A stretch of DNA of 64,000 nt from Zobellia laminariae. Its GTDB lineage: Bacteria > Bacteroidota > Bacteroidia > Flavobacteriales > Flavobacteriaceae. The notes beneath the pieces were generated by a model. That model saw nothing but the letters and a program-made list of their open reading frames with translations. It did no database searches and was not told where the DNA came from. Made by a program: the position numbers and the translations under genes. The stretch lies in the NCBI RefSeq assembly GCF_009725995.1, contig NZ_RCNS01000001.1, positions 1,007,095 through 1,071,094 on the forward strand, in the 5' to 3' direction. Positions 37,080-46,420 of this stretch are shown piece by piece; the stretch's first letter is position 1, and the number at the start of each line of letters is the position of its first letter.

Positions 37080-37574
37080 TTACTGAAAGAACAACTGAGT
37101 AAAATAAAGAACACCGTTTTCATCTGCAGTAACACTAACGGCAGTATAATTAAAATTACCTTCCATTACTTTCTTGTGCGTTGGGCTATTTTTCCAAGCT
37201 TCAAGAATATCATTAGCATTTGTATAATCCATACCTAAATTTTCAGAAACGAAATCGGCATTTGCTTCTTCAGATAATTTAGAAGCTCTTTTATCAAAAT
37301 TATCATGGCTGATAATACCTTCAGAAATCATATACTCGTTGTGAGCATTTGCGTAACCGTAAGCTACACTACTAAACTCTACTGCATTAAGACCAACTGA
37401 TACTCTATAGTCATTAACAACATCTATAACTTCTTGCTCTATAGCAGAAATCGTTACTTCTTTATTGGTAGTTGCAACAGCCTTGTACAAATCATCTTCT
37501 TCAGTAGTAGAAGTTGAACATGAAGTCATTAAAGTTGCAAGTGCAATAAGAATTAAAATGTTGAATCGTACCAT
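37080..37574 (-). CDS. CAP-domain lipoprotein (SCP/PR-1 fold)
   Basis: 164 residues with lipobox LMTSC (Cys19). The CAP fold is clear: VDVVNDYRVSVGLNAVEFSSVAYGYANAHNEYMISEGIISHDNF, SENLGM, ILEAWKNSPTHKKVME. His in SHDNF and the Glu/His pair of ENLG...SPTH mark the canonical cavity. Bacterial members are surface or periplasmic proteins with diverse roles (some bind lipids, some are unknown). Upstream (37615-37622 and 37652-37659) two identical AACGGTAC direct repeats may be a control site. Confidence 0.85.
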   Translation of the reverse strand: MVRFNILILIALATLMTSCSTSTTEEDDLYKAVATTNKEVTISAIEQEVIDVVNDYRVSVGLNAVEFSSVAYGYANAHNEYMISEGIISHDNFDKRASKLSEEANADFVSENLGMDYTNANDILEAWKNSPTHKKVMEGNFNYTAVSVTADENGVLYFTQLFFQ

Positions 37575-38037
37575 AGTTGAAATCTGTTTTTGTAATTCGT
37601 TTCTTCTATTTCTGAACGGTACATTGTAGAGTGCCTGAGGAAATTCTCTTAAACGGTACGTTTTACTCGTTGAAGTGTAAAAAACTGTAAGTCAGTTATA
37701 TAAAAACAAAAATGACTGATTTTACATCGGAGAAATGATGTGCTATACCGATGATTTCACCCTTAAACGGAAAAAGAGATGCATTAGGCGGTAGCCCTAA
37801 AATCAGAATATCGGCAAGGCACTAGAAAAGAAGGATGAAAGACACTTATTCTCAAAAACAACCCGTTTTTGACTGTAAGAAGACAATTTTCATTGAATTG
37901 ATAAAACTGCTCTAATATCAATAGAAATTTAAATCCGTCTTATCAGGAATGCAAAATGCGATTGCCATCTACTTATTAGTAGCGACAATCGCATTATACT
38001 TTTATATTGGGTTAACCTTTATACCTATATAATAGGA
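37575..38037. other. Gene-free stretch between CAP lipoprotein and rimK-like gene
   Basis: 463 bp without a supported gene. Apart from the two AACGGTAC direct repeats (37615, 37652; 37 bp apart) no promoter, RNA or repeat was recognised. Confidence 0.45.
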
Positions 38038-39432
38038 CTAGATAGTAAACCTCAACTTTTTCTCAATAGCCACAATCATTTCGTTAGCTATATCTTTTCC
38101 GGTAGCATTTTCAATTCCCTCAAGACCTGGAGAAGAGTTTACCTCTAACAATAACGGTCCTTTATTTGAACGAATGATATCTACGCCTGCTACGGCAAGG
38201 TTAAGAACCTTTGCAGCTTTCTGCGCAAGTTTGCGTTCTTCTGAAGTAATTTTAATAATTGAAGCCTTACCACCCTGGTGAATGTTAGCTCTAAACTCAC
38301 CTTTTTCTGCCTGACGTTGCATAGAAGCTACTACTTTTCCGTTTACCACGAAACAGCGTATGTCCTGCCCATTGGCTTCCTTAATGAACTCTTGCACCAA
38401 TATGTTCGTGTTCACACTTTTGAAAGCATTTATTACGCTCTCCGCAGCTTTATTGGTCTCAGCAAGTACAACACCTTTACCTTGGGTGCTTTCCAACAAC
38501 TTAATAATTAGTGGAGCACCATTTACCATTTTAATAAGGTCTTTGGTATCCATTGGAGATTTTGCAAAACCTGTAATAGGTATATGTATGTCATTCTTAG
38601 AGAACAACTGCGATGCAAAAAGTTTGTCTCTAGACTGTGTAATGGCCTCGGCGGTATTTTGGCAATACACCCCAAGATTATCAAACTGTCTGATCAACGC
38701 GCAACCATAGAAAGTAACCGATGGCTTTATTCTAGGAATGACCGCATCAAAAGCATTAAGGATATTGCCCCCTCTGTACCTTATTTCAGGCGAGTGGGCA
38801 TCTAACTTCATATATGCATGTTCTACATTTAAGAAAACAATTTCATGTCCGCGCGCTTCTGCTGCCTCTATAATACGTTTGTTACTATATAGGTTAGGGT
38901 TACTAGCAAGTAATGCTATTTTAAGACCCGATTTTTCTTTAAAGTAAGGCGCATACATTTTATTTACCGCCTCATCATCAAAATCCTGTATTTGATAGTT
39001 TAAAGCCGAGTTTACAATATAGCGCTCATTAATAGCCTCTCTACCTAACAACATACGAAACTCCATAGTATCGCGATTAGCTAAAGTAAGTTCTATCTCA
39101 AAAGTATCTTCTCCTATATTAACAGGCGTACGTACCACCAAACGTTCTTCAGAAATACCGGAAGAACTTTTTACCATCCTACGGTCTACTAATCTAGCTT
39201 GGCAAGGTATAGCAATACTCCTGTTTTCTTGTAAAGGGCTCACCTCAAACTTTACCCATTCTTGGGTGCCCTTCATAATAATCTTTATGTTGGTTGCTTG
39301 TATAGAGGATGTTTTAGCTCCTGAATCTACCCTCGCCTTTATGGCTGGAATACCCAAATTCTCAAACACACACCATTCTTCACTACCTATAATCTTCAAG
39401 TCAGTCAAACTATACTTTTTTTCTAAGTTCAA
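38038..39432 (-). CDS. rimK: RimB-RimK-like fusion (retropepsin-like zinc-protease domain plus ATP-grasp glutamate ligase)
   Basis: 464 residues from a TTG overlapping the previous stop; no ATG precedes the conserved region. N-terminal RimB-like/ATP-dependent zinc-protease-type domain (about 10-150) with VDSGAKTSS at 35-43, IPCQ and [13 protein letters not shown]-terminal ATP-grasp (about 165-464) of the RimK family, with [46 protein letters not shown] and [13 protein letters not shown]. In E. coli RimK adds glutamates to ribosomal protein S6 and RimB regulates it as a separate protein; here both are in one chain. Confidence 0.9.
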   Translation of the reverse strand: MNLEKKYSLTDLKIIGSEEWCVFENLGIPAIKARVDSGAKTSSIQATNIKIIMKGTQEWVKFEVSPLQENRSIAIPCQARLVDRRMVKSSSGISEERLVVRTPVNIGEDTFEIELTLANRDTMEFRMLLGREAINERYIVNSALNYQIQDFDDEAVNKMYAPYFKEKSGLKIALLASNPNLYSNKRIIEAAEARGHEIVFLNVEHAYMKLDAHSPEIRYRGGNILNAFDAVIPRIKPSVTFYGCALIRQFDNLGVYCQNTAEAITQSRDKLFASQLFSKNDIHIPITGFAKSPMDTKDLIKMVNGAPLIIKLLESTQGKGVVLAETNKAAESVINAFKSVNTNILVQEFIKEANGQDIRCFVVNGKVVASMQRQAEKGEFRANIHQGGKASIIKITSEERKLAQKAAKVLNLAVAGVDIIRSNKGPLLLEVNSSPGLEGIENATGKDIANEMIVAIEKKLRFTI

Positions 39433-40939
39433 ATATATCTTTTCTTCTATCTTTTAAATTGCGTACTGCCCCAAATTGATTGAGTTCTCGCAATAAATCG
39501 ATATCTACATCAGCAATTAAAATCATCTCCGTATTTGGTGTGGCCTCTGCCTTTATACCATTTGTTGGAAACGAAAAATCACAAGGCGTAAATACCATGG
39601 ATTGAGCAAATTGGATGTCCATATTCTGAACATTTGGCAAGTTGCCTACACTACCTGCGATAGCCACGTAGCATTCATTTTCTATTGCTCTTGCCTGAGC
39701 GCAATGTCGTACTCTTGAGTACCCGTTTTGAGTATCGGTCAAGAAAGGAACAAATAATATGTCCATTCCTTCATCGGCCAATAAACGGCTTAACTCTGGG
39801 AATTCAGAATCGTAACAAATTAAAATTCCGATTTTACCACAATCCGTATCAAAAGCCTTTAACTGATTACCGCCTTGCATACCCCAAACTTTAGCTTCGT
39901 CTGGTGTTACATGCAGCTTTTCGTAACGCTCCATACTACCATCTCTTCTACATAGATAGCCTACGTTGTACAAACGTCCATCAATCATTTCGGGCATACT
40001 TCCTGTAATGATATTGATGTTATACGAAATAGAAAACTCCGAGAATTTTTGTACAATAGCATCCGTATGTTTCGCCAACTCACGAATAGCATCTGGCGTG
40101 GACAAGTGATTGTCCTTTGCCATTAAAGGGGCATTAAAAAACTCCGGAAACAGGGCAAAATCTGACCGATAACCTGATACGGCATCAATAAAATACTCTG
40201 CTTGTTGCAGCAACTCTTCTAAATCCTTATACGGCCGCATCTGCCATTGTATAAGCCCTAAACGAATAACCGTTTTCTTTGCCGATGCTTTTTTTGAGGG
40301 TTTTTGGTAATAAATATTATCCCACTCCATTAAAATAGCAAAGTCACTTGACGCCTTATCACCTTCCAAATAACCTTTCATAACCTTAGCAGGGTGAAAG
40401 TCATTACTTATCTGAAAATTTAATACGGGATCTGCAATCTCTTTTCTACGTACTTTGGCTATATACTCTTTTGGAGTAAGCTCATCCATATATTTATGGA
40501 AATTGGGCATTCTACCTCCAAAAGCAATACTCTTGAGGTTTAGTTTTTCACACAATTCCTTTCTATAATCGTACAAACGTCTACCTAATCTTAGACCACG
40601 GAACTGAGGTTTTATAAAAACCTCAACACCATAAAGCACATCTCCTTCATCATTATGCGTGGAAAAAGAATAGTTACCGGTGATTTGCTCATACGTATGC
40701 TCATCATCAAAACTATCATAGTCTACTATAATGGACAGGGCCACACCGGCCAACTGTCCATTAATCTTAATAACTACCTGACCTTCTGGAAATTTATCGA
40801 TTAGCGATTTTATATGCTCCTCTTTCCAATACGATCCAGGCATATTGGTATATGCAGAAATCATGGCGCTTTTAAGCTCTTGATAATCATCAAGGTCTAA
40901 AAACTTCAATTCTATATTTTCTATTTCTTCTATTTTCAT
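39410..40939 (-). CDS. GNAT acetyltransferase fused to a nitrilase-like amidohydrolase
   Basis: 509 residues. GNAT domain (about 10-210) with acetyl-CoA loop [10 protein letters not shown] (114-123). The carbon-nitrogen hydrolase domain (225-505) has the full Glu-Lys-Cys triad: Glu266 (LFPEFFN), Lys341 (EKLHVTPDE) and Cys375 ([10 protein letters not shown]). The same fused architecture is widespread in Bacteroidota but its substrate is not established; omega-amidase or N-carbamoylputrescine-type chemistry is possible given the polyamine genes nearby. Its stop overlaps the next gene by 23 bp. It begins 114 bp after the small acidic protein gene. Confidence 0.88.
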   Translation of the reverse strand: MKIEEIENIELKFLDLDDYQELKSAMISAYTNMPGSYWKEEHIKSLIDKFPEGQVVIKINGQLAGVALSIIVDYDSFDDEHTYEQITGNYSFSTHNDEGDVLYGVEVFIKPQFRGLRLGRRLYDYRKELCEKLNLKSIAFGGRMPNFHKYMDELTPKEYIAKVRRKEIADPVLNFQISNDFHPAKVMKGYLEGDKASSDFAILMEWDNIYYQKPSKKASAKKTVIRLGLIQWQMRPYKDLEELLQQAEYFIDAVSGYRSDFALFPEFFNAPLMAKDNHLSTPDAIRELAKHTDAIVQKFSEFSISYNINIITGSMPEMIDGRLYNVGYLCRRDGSMERYEKLHVTPDEAKVWGMQGGNQLKAFDTDCGKIGILICYDSEFPELSRLLADEGMDILFVPFLTDTQNGYSRVRHCAQARAIENECYVAIAGSVGNLPNVQNMDIQFAQSMVFTPCDFSFPTNGIKAEATPNTEMILIADVDIDLLRELNQFGAVRNLKDRRKDIFELRKKV

Positions 40940-41053
40940 TGAATGGACATTGAATAATTAGTACCTCTATCAACAAAACCTTGGAATAGAACAAGGGATT
41001 TCCTAGCCTGAATACCAAGCACAGAAAGGTTCATTACAAACCTGATAACAATA

Positions 41054-41383
41054 TTATTCATCGTCATCTTGAGCCATATCTTCTGGGTCCGGCTCTGCTA
41101 CTGCTTCTGGATCATCATCCTCAAAATCTTCATAATCATCCTCATCATAATTCTCCATGGTGTACTCAAGCTTAGCACTGATCTTCACCAAATATTTGGT
41201 GTCTTCGGTCAATACTTCAACTGCTTCAATACGCTCGCCACTAGCATTTCTGAACGAAATAATATTTCTATCATCATAACCATCAGGGTAAGCTGCTACC
41301 AAAAGTTTTAATACTTCTGGCGTTAATTTTTTAAAGTCTACTATGACGCGCTTTAAATTTGAGGTGTCTCGTTTATTGCTCAT
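41054..41383 (-). CDS. Small protein with long acidic tail
   Basis: 109 residues. N-terminal ~70 residues form a mixed alpha/beta domain (VIVDFKKLTPEVLKLLVAAYPDGYDDRNIISFRNASGERIEAVEVLTEDTKYLVKISAKLE); the last ~35 residues are a run of Asp/Glu. No catalytic motif. Its ATG overlaps the stop of the deoxyhypusine-synthase-like gene by 4 bp (ATGA), so it is co-translated with the polyamine genes. Could be an interaction or regulatory partner for them; role unknown. Confidence 0.75.
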   Translation of the reverse strand: MSNKRDTSNLKRVIVDFKKLTPEVLKLLVAAYPDGYDDRNIISFRNASGERIEAVEVLTEDTKYLVKISAKLEYTMENYDEDDYEDFEDDDPEAVAEPDPEDMAQDDDE

Positions 41384-42357
41384 AAGTCAAGAAGATATGC
41401 AAATATTAATGGTGCAACAATGGTTGCATCGCTTTCAATAATAAACTTAGGGGTATCAATATCTAGTTTACCCCAAGTAATTTTTTCGTTTGGTACCGCA
41501 CCTGAGTACGACCCATAACTTGTAGTTGAATCACTGATCTGGCAGAAATAACTCCAGAAAGGTGTATCGGTTCTTTCCATATCTTGGTAAAGCATTGGCA
41601 CTACACAGATAGGAAAATCTCCTGCTATACCACCACCAATTTGAAAGAAACCAATTCCGTTCTCAGAATTATCTGTGTACCAATCTGCTAAAAAGGTCAT
41701 ATACTCAATACCGGATTTAACGGTACTAGCTTTTAACTCCCCTTTTAATACGTATGATGCAAAAATATTACCCATAGTACTGTCTTCCCAACCTGGGCAA
41801 ACAATAGGAAGGTTTTTTTCCGCAGCAGCGTACATCCAAGAGTCTTTTAAATCAATCTCATAATGCTCTTCAAGAACACCAGAAAGTAACATCTTGTACA
41901 TATACTCATGCGGTAAATAGCGCTCTCCTTTTGCCTCGGCGTCTTTCCATATTTTAACAATGTGCTCTTGTAACCTTCTAAAAGCTTCCTCTTCAGGAAT
42001 ACAAGTATCTGTTACACGGTTAAGTCCCTTTTCAAGTAAAGCCCACTCATCTTTAGGGGTTAGATCACGGTAGTTAGGCACACGTTTGTAATGAGAATGC
42101 GCAACCAAATTCATGATATCTTCCTCAAGGTTGGCACCAGTACATGATATAATCTGCACCTTATCTTGGCGAATCATTTCAGCAAAAATTTTACCTAACT
42201 CAGCAGTACTCATTGCACCTGCCAATGAAACGAGCATCTTAGAACCTTTGTTCAGCTGTGCTTCATACCCTTTTGCAGCATCTACTAAAGCAGCTGCATT
42301 AAAGTGCAAGTAATACTTTTCTATAAATTCGGAAATAGCTCCTTTAGTCTTCATCAT
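41380..42357 (-). CDS. Deoxyhypusine-synthase-like protein
   Basis: 325 residues from the ATG at 42357 (a TTG at 42363 is also in frame). Matches the deoxyhypusine synthase fold: AGAMSTAELGKIFAEMIRQDKVQIISCTGANLEEDIMNL, GIGFFQIGGGIAGDFPICVVPML, SYGSYSGAVPNEKITWGKLD. The Lys of WGK (near residue 297), which forms the aminobutyl-enzyme intermediate, is present. Bacteria lack eIF5A, so bacterial members are thought to make homospermidine or to act on other acceptors. It overlaps agmatinase upstream and the small acidic gene downstream. Confidence 0.88.
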   Translation of the reverse strand: MMKTKGAISEFIEKYYLHFNAAALVDAAKGYEAQLNKGSKMLVSLAGAMSTAELGKIFAEMIRQDKVQIISCTGANLEEDIMNLVAHSHYKRVPNYRDLTPKDEWALLEKGLNRVTDTCIPEEEAFRRLQEHIVKIWKDAEAKGERYLPHEYMYKMLLSGVLEEHYEIDLKDSWMYAAAEKNLPIVCPGWEDSTMGNIFASYVLKGELKASTVKSGIEYMTFLADWYTDNSENGIGFFQIGGGIAGDFPICVVPMLYQDMERTDTPFWSYFCQISDSTTSYGSYSGAVPNEKITWGKLDIDTPKFIIESDATIVAPLIFAYLLDL

Positions 42358-43285
42358 CTTCAAATTTTAACCCTTTATTACCTGCTTTACCGTCTACATC
42401 GTATGTGTTATCATACTCTTCATCTACCGCTTTACCCATAAATTTATAGCTAAGCATTTTATAATACAATTTTGCCGCTAGAAAATCCGAAGATTTCTCT
42501 GTAGGATTTGGACAAAGCTCTACAATATCAAAACCTACTACGTTCTTCTCTTCAAAGACCTGTTTTAAAAACTCTAAAGTCTCATACCACAATAAACCAC
42601 CTGGTTCAGGAGTACCTGTAGAAGGCATTATAGAAGGGTCAAAAGCATCAAGATCAAATGTAATCAACACATTGTCTGTCATTGCTTCAATTACTTTATC
42701 CATCCAATACTCATCTTGGGCCATATCATGAGCAAAGAATGTTTTTTCTTCATCCATAAATGTCTTCTCAATAGCATCCATAGAACGAATACCTACTTGA
42801 ATAAGATTCGTAGTCTGGCTTGCTTCATGAACTGCACAAGCATGATTGTATTTGGTTCCTTCATACGACTCACGCAAATCTGCATGGGCATCAATCTGCA
42901 AAACAGTCAAATTATCAAAACACTCATTAAAGGCACGAATGGTACCAATAGAAATGGAATGTTCACCACCAAACAAGGTAACAAACTTGTTACGCTTAAT
43001 ATACTTTTTGGTTCTTTTATGAACGGCATTTACTACCGCTTCTGGCGAACTATTTTCGGTAATGGCTTCAGCTAAATGAATACCTTGTTCATAAACCTCG
43101 GTATTGGTCTCAATATCATAAAGCTCCATATTCTCCGAAGCTTCTAAAAATGCCTGAGGACCTTTATCGGCTCCTTTACCCCAAGTACTTGTTCCATCGT
43201 AAGGCACTGGTATTAAAATTACCTTGGCCGTTTCTAACTGTGCGAATTTATCGGGGATACCCGCATAATTCTTTGTTGTGCTCAT
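42344..43285 (-). CDS. speB: Agmatinase
   Basis: 313 residues from the ATG at 43285 (MSTTKNYAG); the earlier in-frame ATG at 43351 lies inside speA. The start is 1 bp beyond the speA stop, so the two are translationally coupled. Ureohydrolase motifs binding two Mn ions are all there: GGEHSIS, DAHADLRESYEG, ITFDLDAFDPSIMPSTGTPEPGG. It converts agmatine to putrescine and urea, the step after SpeA. Confidence 0.93.
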   Translation of the reverse strand: MSTTKNYAGIPDKFAQLETAKVILIPVPYDGTSTWGKGADKGPQAFLEASENMELYDIETNTEVYEQGIHLAEAITENSSPEAVVNAVHKRTKKYIKRNKFVTLFGGEHSISIGTIRAFNECFDNLTVLQIDAHADLRESYEGTKYNHACAVHEASQTTNLIQVGIRSMDAIEKTFMDEEKTFFAHDMAQDEYWMDKVIEAMTDNVLITFDLDAFDPSIMPSTGTPEPGGLLWYETLEFLKQVFEEKNVVGFDIVELCPNPTEKSSDFLAAKLYYKMLSYKFMGKAVDEEYDNTYDVDGKAGNKGLKFEDDED

Positions 43286-43286
43286 C

Positions 43287-44759
43287 TTAATTAAGTGAAT
43301 TTGATACGTTTGATGTAATTGTATTTGCGACAATATTATCGCTGCCGTCATTGGCTGATTTTTTCTTTTCGTAACCCAAAATGCTTAGTAAGTCTTCTGC
43401 CTTTTGTTGCTGACTAAAAACCTCATAAGTAAGATTGCCATTGGCATCTTTATCTATTAAGATATGTTTGGGCTGAGGGATCAAACAGTGTTGCAAACCA
43501 CCAAAACCACCTATGGTTTCTTGGTAAGCTCCTGTATTAAAAAAGCCTATGTACAAGGGTTTGTCCCGTCTGTATTTTGGCAGGTAAATAGCGTTCATGT
43601 TTTGCTCACTGTTGTAATAATCATCACTATCACAAGTTAGCCCTCCTAATAAAACACGCTCGTACTCATCGTTCCAACGGTTTATAGGTAGCATGATAAA
43701 ACGCTTATTAATAGCCCAAGTATCTGGCAAAGTAGTAATGAAAGATGAATCTATCATATTCCATTTTTCACGATCGTTCTGTTGCTTTTGGTAAAGGATT
43801 TCATAAATAGCACCACCACTTTCTCCTACGGTAAAACTTCCGAACTCAGTAAAAATATGTGGCACAGGTACATCTGCCTCTTGACACGTAATATTGATTT
43901 GATTTAAAATCTCGTCAATCATATATTGATAATCGTATTCAAAAGCCAAAGAGTTCTTGATTGGAAAACCTCCTCCAATATTTAAGCTATCTAAAGATGG
44001 GCACACTTTCTTTAAACGAGTATACACCTTTAAACACTTAACGAGTTCGTTCCAGTAATATGCGTTATCGCGAATACCGGTATTAATAAAGAAGTGAAGC
44101 ATCTTAAGCTCTACTTTATCATTATCCTGTATCTGGTTTTCATAAAAAGGAACTATGTTTTTATAACCAATTCCCAAACGAGAGGTATAGAATTCAAATT
44201 TTGGCTCTTCTTCCGAAGCTATACGAATACCAATTTTATAGGTATCATCAATTGCATCAGATAGCAAATCTATTTCTTCGTAATTATCTATTATAGGAAT
44301 ACAGTTGCGGTGGCCATTATTAATAAGCCTTGCAATATTCTCTATGTACTGGTCGCGTTTAAAGCCATTGCAAATAACGTAAGCATTGTCTTTTAACTTA
44401 CCGTCTTTTTTCAGTTGCTCTACTATATTAATATCAAAAGCAGAAGAAGTTTCAATATGAATATCGTTCTTAAGCGTTTCATGTAATATATGCTGAAAGT
44501 GAGAACTTTTAGTACAATAGCAGTAGTGGTACTTGCCCTTATACTCGTTCTTTACGATAGAGTTAGCAAACCAATTCTTTGCCTTGGCAATATTCTCCGA
44601 TATTTTAGGCAAATAGGTGAATTTTAACGGGCTACCATATTTCTCTACCAACTCTTGAAGTGGTATGTTGTGAAATTTTAGGTGCTCATTATCAAGAGTA
44701 AACTCTTCTTGAGGGAAAAAGTAAGTCTGATCGATTAGATCGATATATTTATTGTTCAT
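43287..44759 (-). CDS. speA: Biosynthetic arginine decarboxylase (short Bacteroidota type)
   Basis: 490 residues, PLP fold type III. The Schiff-base Lys is Lys84 (YHYCYCTKSSH), GGGFPIK binds phosphate, and CDSDDYY supplies the active-site Cys/Asp. It is shorter than the E. coli SpeA (658 residues), as is usual in this phylum. It makes agmatine from arginine and heads the polyamine operon. A foldable leader element lies at 44935-44995, about 175 nt upstream of the start. Confidence 0.9.
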   Translation of the reverse strand: MNNKYIDLIDQTYFFPQEEFTLDNEHLKFHNIPLQELVEKYGSPLKFTYLPKISENIAKAKNWFANSIVKNEYKGKYHYCYCTKSSHFQHILHETLKNDIHIETSSAFDINIVEQLKKDGKLKDNAYVICNGFKRDQYIENIARLINNGHRNCIPIIDNYEEIDLLSDAIDDTYKIGIRIASEEEPKFEFYTSRLGIGYKNIVPFYENQIQDNDKVELKMLHFFINTGIRDNAYYWNELVKCLKVYTRLKKVCPSLDSLNIGGGFPIKNSLAFEYDYQYMIDEILNQINITCQEADVPVPHIFTEFGSFTVGESGGAIYEILYQKQQNDREKWNMIDSSFITTLPDTWAINKRFIMLPINRWNDEYERVLLGGLTCDSDDYYNSEQNMNAIYLPKYRRDKPLYIGFFNTGAYQETIGGFGGLQHCLIPQPKHILIDKDANGNLTYEVFSQQQKAEDLLSILGYEKKKSANDGSDNIVANTITSNVSNSLN

Positions 44760-44884
44760 CGTGAATTCTTGTAAATGAAAATCGGGATATTTTTTAACTA
44801 ATGTGTGCTCTATAAGTTATGAAATTGTTACCGATGGTATCATATAAGAATTTGTTCCTGAGTAGTAGGAATGAAAAAGTATAT

Positions 44885-44995
44885 GTGCTGGCTTTGCACA
44901 ATAGATGTAGAAAAATCGGAAGTTAGCTTTAAAATTCGGCGGCCCATCTGATGGGTTGCTATGAGATTTGACTTCCTAATCTCCCATAGCCCGAA
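44885..44995 (-). ncRNA. Candidate structured RNA leader upstream of speA
   Basis: On the minus strand a GC-rich island inside AT-rich DNA folds as a closed multibranch: outer stem TTCGG (44991-44995) with CCGAA (44935-44939); hairpin GCTATG..AGATT / AATCTC..CATAGC (44958-44968 with 44978-44990, 11 bp with a 2 nt bulge); second hairpin CCCAT-CTG-ATGGG (44943-44955). A small GTGC/GCAC hairpin follows (44885-44899). Nothing here matches a riboswitch I know. It fits a regulatory 5' leader. Confidence 0.45.
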
Positions 44996-45210
44996 CATAG
45001 AAACACATTGCATGTTGTTCAGCTAAAAGCTCAAAATGCCTTCAGTTTTATATTGCTAAAGACAGGACAAATGAAAACAAAAAAAATGTAAAAACAAGCG
45101 TTTTCAGAGAAATTACGATAAAACGCAAAAAAAAGTTTTCCCACTTAAAATAATAACACAATATATCCTGTAATTACCTTATTTTTAAGGTATTAAAATA
45201 CAAATAAAAA

Positions 45211-45942
45211 ATGAAAAACTACATCACAACTTTCCAAAAAAGCATCATTATAGGCTTCATTTTAATCGTAACAAACCTGATGCAAGCTCAACTAACGTCA
45301 GAAACTTACTTTTCAGAAGAGAATGTTGATGAAAAAAATGTCATTCACGAGCTTCATATAATTGATGATTATCTAACTCATACTATTTACGAAAAACATC
45401 CTGCTAAGTTTATTATGGCTCGTGGTGGTTTTGTGAAAATTGAAGAAAACAGACTAGTCGTTCTTCTGGAATTCAATTCTAATTATGAAAATGACCAACT
45501 GAGAACACTAAGTATTCCCTTTGAACAAAAAGAAGATGACCTTATTCTTGATATAAATTCTAAAAAAATATTTAAACCAGCTCCTTCCCTATCCCAAGAC
45601 TTAGATGGTAAATGGCTTTTTGCCACCCGCGGACCAGATGAAGGCCAAGAACGAAGAGGAGAAGAAAACCCTAGAAAAACATTAAAAATAATACAGGGTG
45701 GCCGTTTCCAATGGATTGCCTACCAAACGGAAACAATGAAATTTTCGGGAGCCGGAGGAGGTTCATTTACATCAGAAGAAGGGGAATACACAGAACATAT
45801 TGAATTTTTCTCTAAAGATAATTCACGGGTTGGGGCTACTTTAAAATTCAACTACGAACTAAAAGATAACGATTGGCATCACACCGGAAAAAACAGCAAA
45901 GGGGAGCCCATGTACGAGATTTGGACCAAGAGAAAAGATTGA
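45211..45942 (+). CDS. Hypothetical exported protein
   Basis: 243 residues with an N-terminal hydrophobic segment ending at MQAQ, so probably exported. It has two beta-rich parts: residues ~40-140, and a C-terminal domain (~145-243) with DLDGKWLFATRGPDEGQERRGEENPRKTLKIIQGGRFQWIAYQTETMKFSGAGGGSFTSEEGEYTEHIEFF, a lipocalin-like pattern seen in several membrane or secreted proteins of Bacteroidota. No named family is claimed. Divergent from speA. Confidence 0.7.
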   Translation: MKNYITTFQKSIIIGFILIVTNLMQAQLTSETYFSEENVDEKNVIHELHIIDDYLTHTIYEKHPAKFIMARGGFVKIEENRLVVLLEFNSNYENDQLRTLSIPFEQKEDDLILDINSKKIFKPAPSLSQDLDGKWLFATRGPDEGQERRGEENPRKTLKIIQGGRFQWIAYQTETMKFSGAGGGSFTSEEGEYTEHIEFFSKDNSRVGATLKFNYELKDNDWHHTGKNSKGEPMYEIWTKRKD

Positions 45943-46077
45943 AATCATTAAGGGTAAAATTGCTTAATAATTCAAGTTATCAACAATATATATGATAAAA
46001 ATTTTATAATTGATAAAAAAACACACAATGTAAGCCTTCATGTGCCGTTATAAACGGACAAGCATAATAATGATGCC

Positions 46078-46194
46078 ATGAACCCCCTTACGAAAGAACA
46101 GAAAGAACAGATCGAGAAACTTAAAGCTAAACTAGAAGAGAATAAAAAAAGGATAAACGAATTGGTAAAAAAATTCGATGTCTACGAAATCTAG
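46078..46194 (+). CDS. 38-residue coiled-coil-like peptide
   Basis: Short open frame from ATG 46078 to TAG 46192-46194: MNPLTKEQKEQIEKLKAKLEE plus a Lys/Asn-rich end. A heptad-like helix (hydrophobics every 3-4 residues), almost no alternative reading. It lies 61 bp from the tRNA gene and transcribed toward it. Coding potential is suggestive only; no family known. Confidence 0.4.
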   Translation: MNPLTKEQKEQIEKLKAKLEENKKRINELVKKFDVYEI

Positions 46195-46254
46195 ATTTCC
46201 TTTTGGTACAACGTATTTCTCATTTTCTAACAATACTATGTTGTATAAGCAAAG

Positions 46255-46326
46255 TGACCTCGGCAAGAATCGAACTTGCATCTAAAGTTTAGGAAACTTC
46301 TATTCTATCCATTGAACTACGAGGCC
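46255..46326 (-). tRNA. tRNA-Arg (anticodon CCU)
   Basis: Minus-strand cloverleaf: acceptor GGCCTCG pairs with CGAGGTC (one G-U), D arm GTTC...GAAT, anticodon stem GAAGT/ACTTT with loop TTCCTAA (anticodon CCT), T stem GCAAG/CTTGC with loop TTCGATT, discriminator A. Length 72 nt without CCA. Reads the rare AGG codon. No duplicated attachment-site sequence was spotted beside it. Confidence 0.93.
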
Positions 46327-46420
46327 ATTTAACTAAGGGGCAAAAGTAAAGTTTTTTTGTATTTGCAGAAAAAACCGAGTAACTAATTTCACCCTATTTT
46401 CATCCTAAATTGTTAAAGCA

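Noticed and set aside
37615..37659. LytTR-type binding site from two AACGGTAC repeats
   Set aside because: The 37 bp spacing is longer than expected for LytTR direct repeats and only two copies exist; kept only as a note.
46255..46326. Genomic island integrated at the tRNA-Arg gene
   Set aside because: No integrase or repeated tRNA 3' end was seen on either side.
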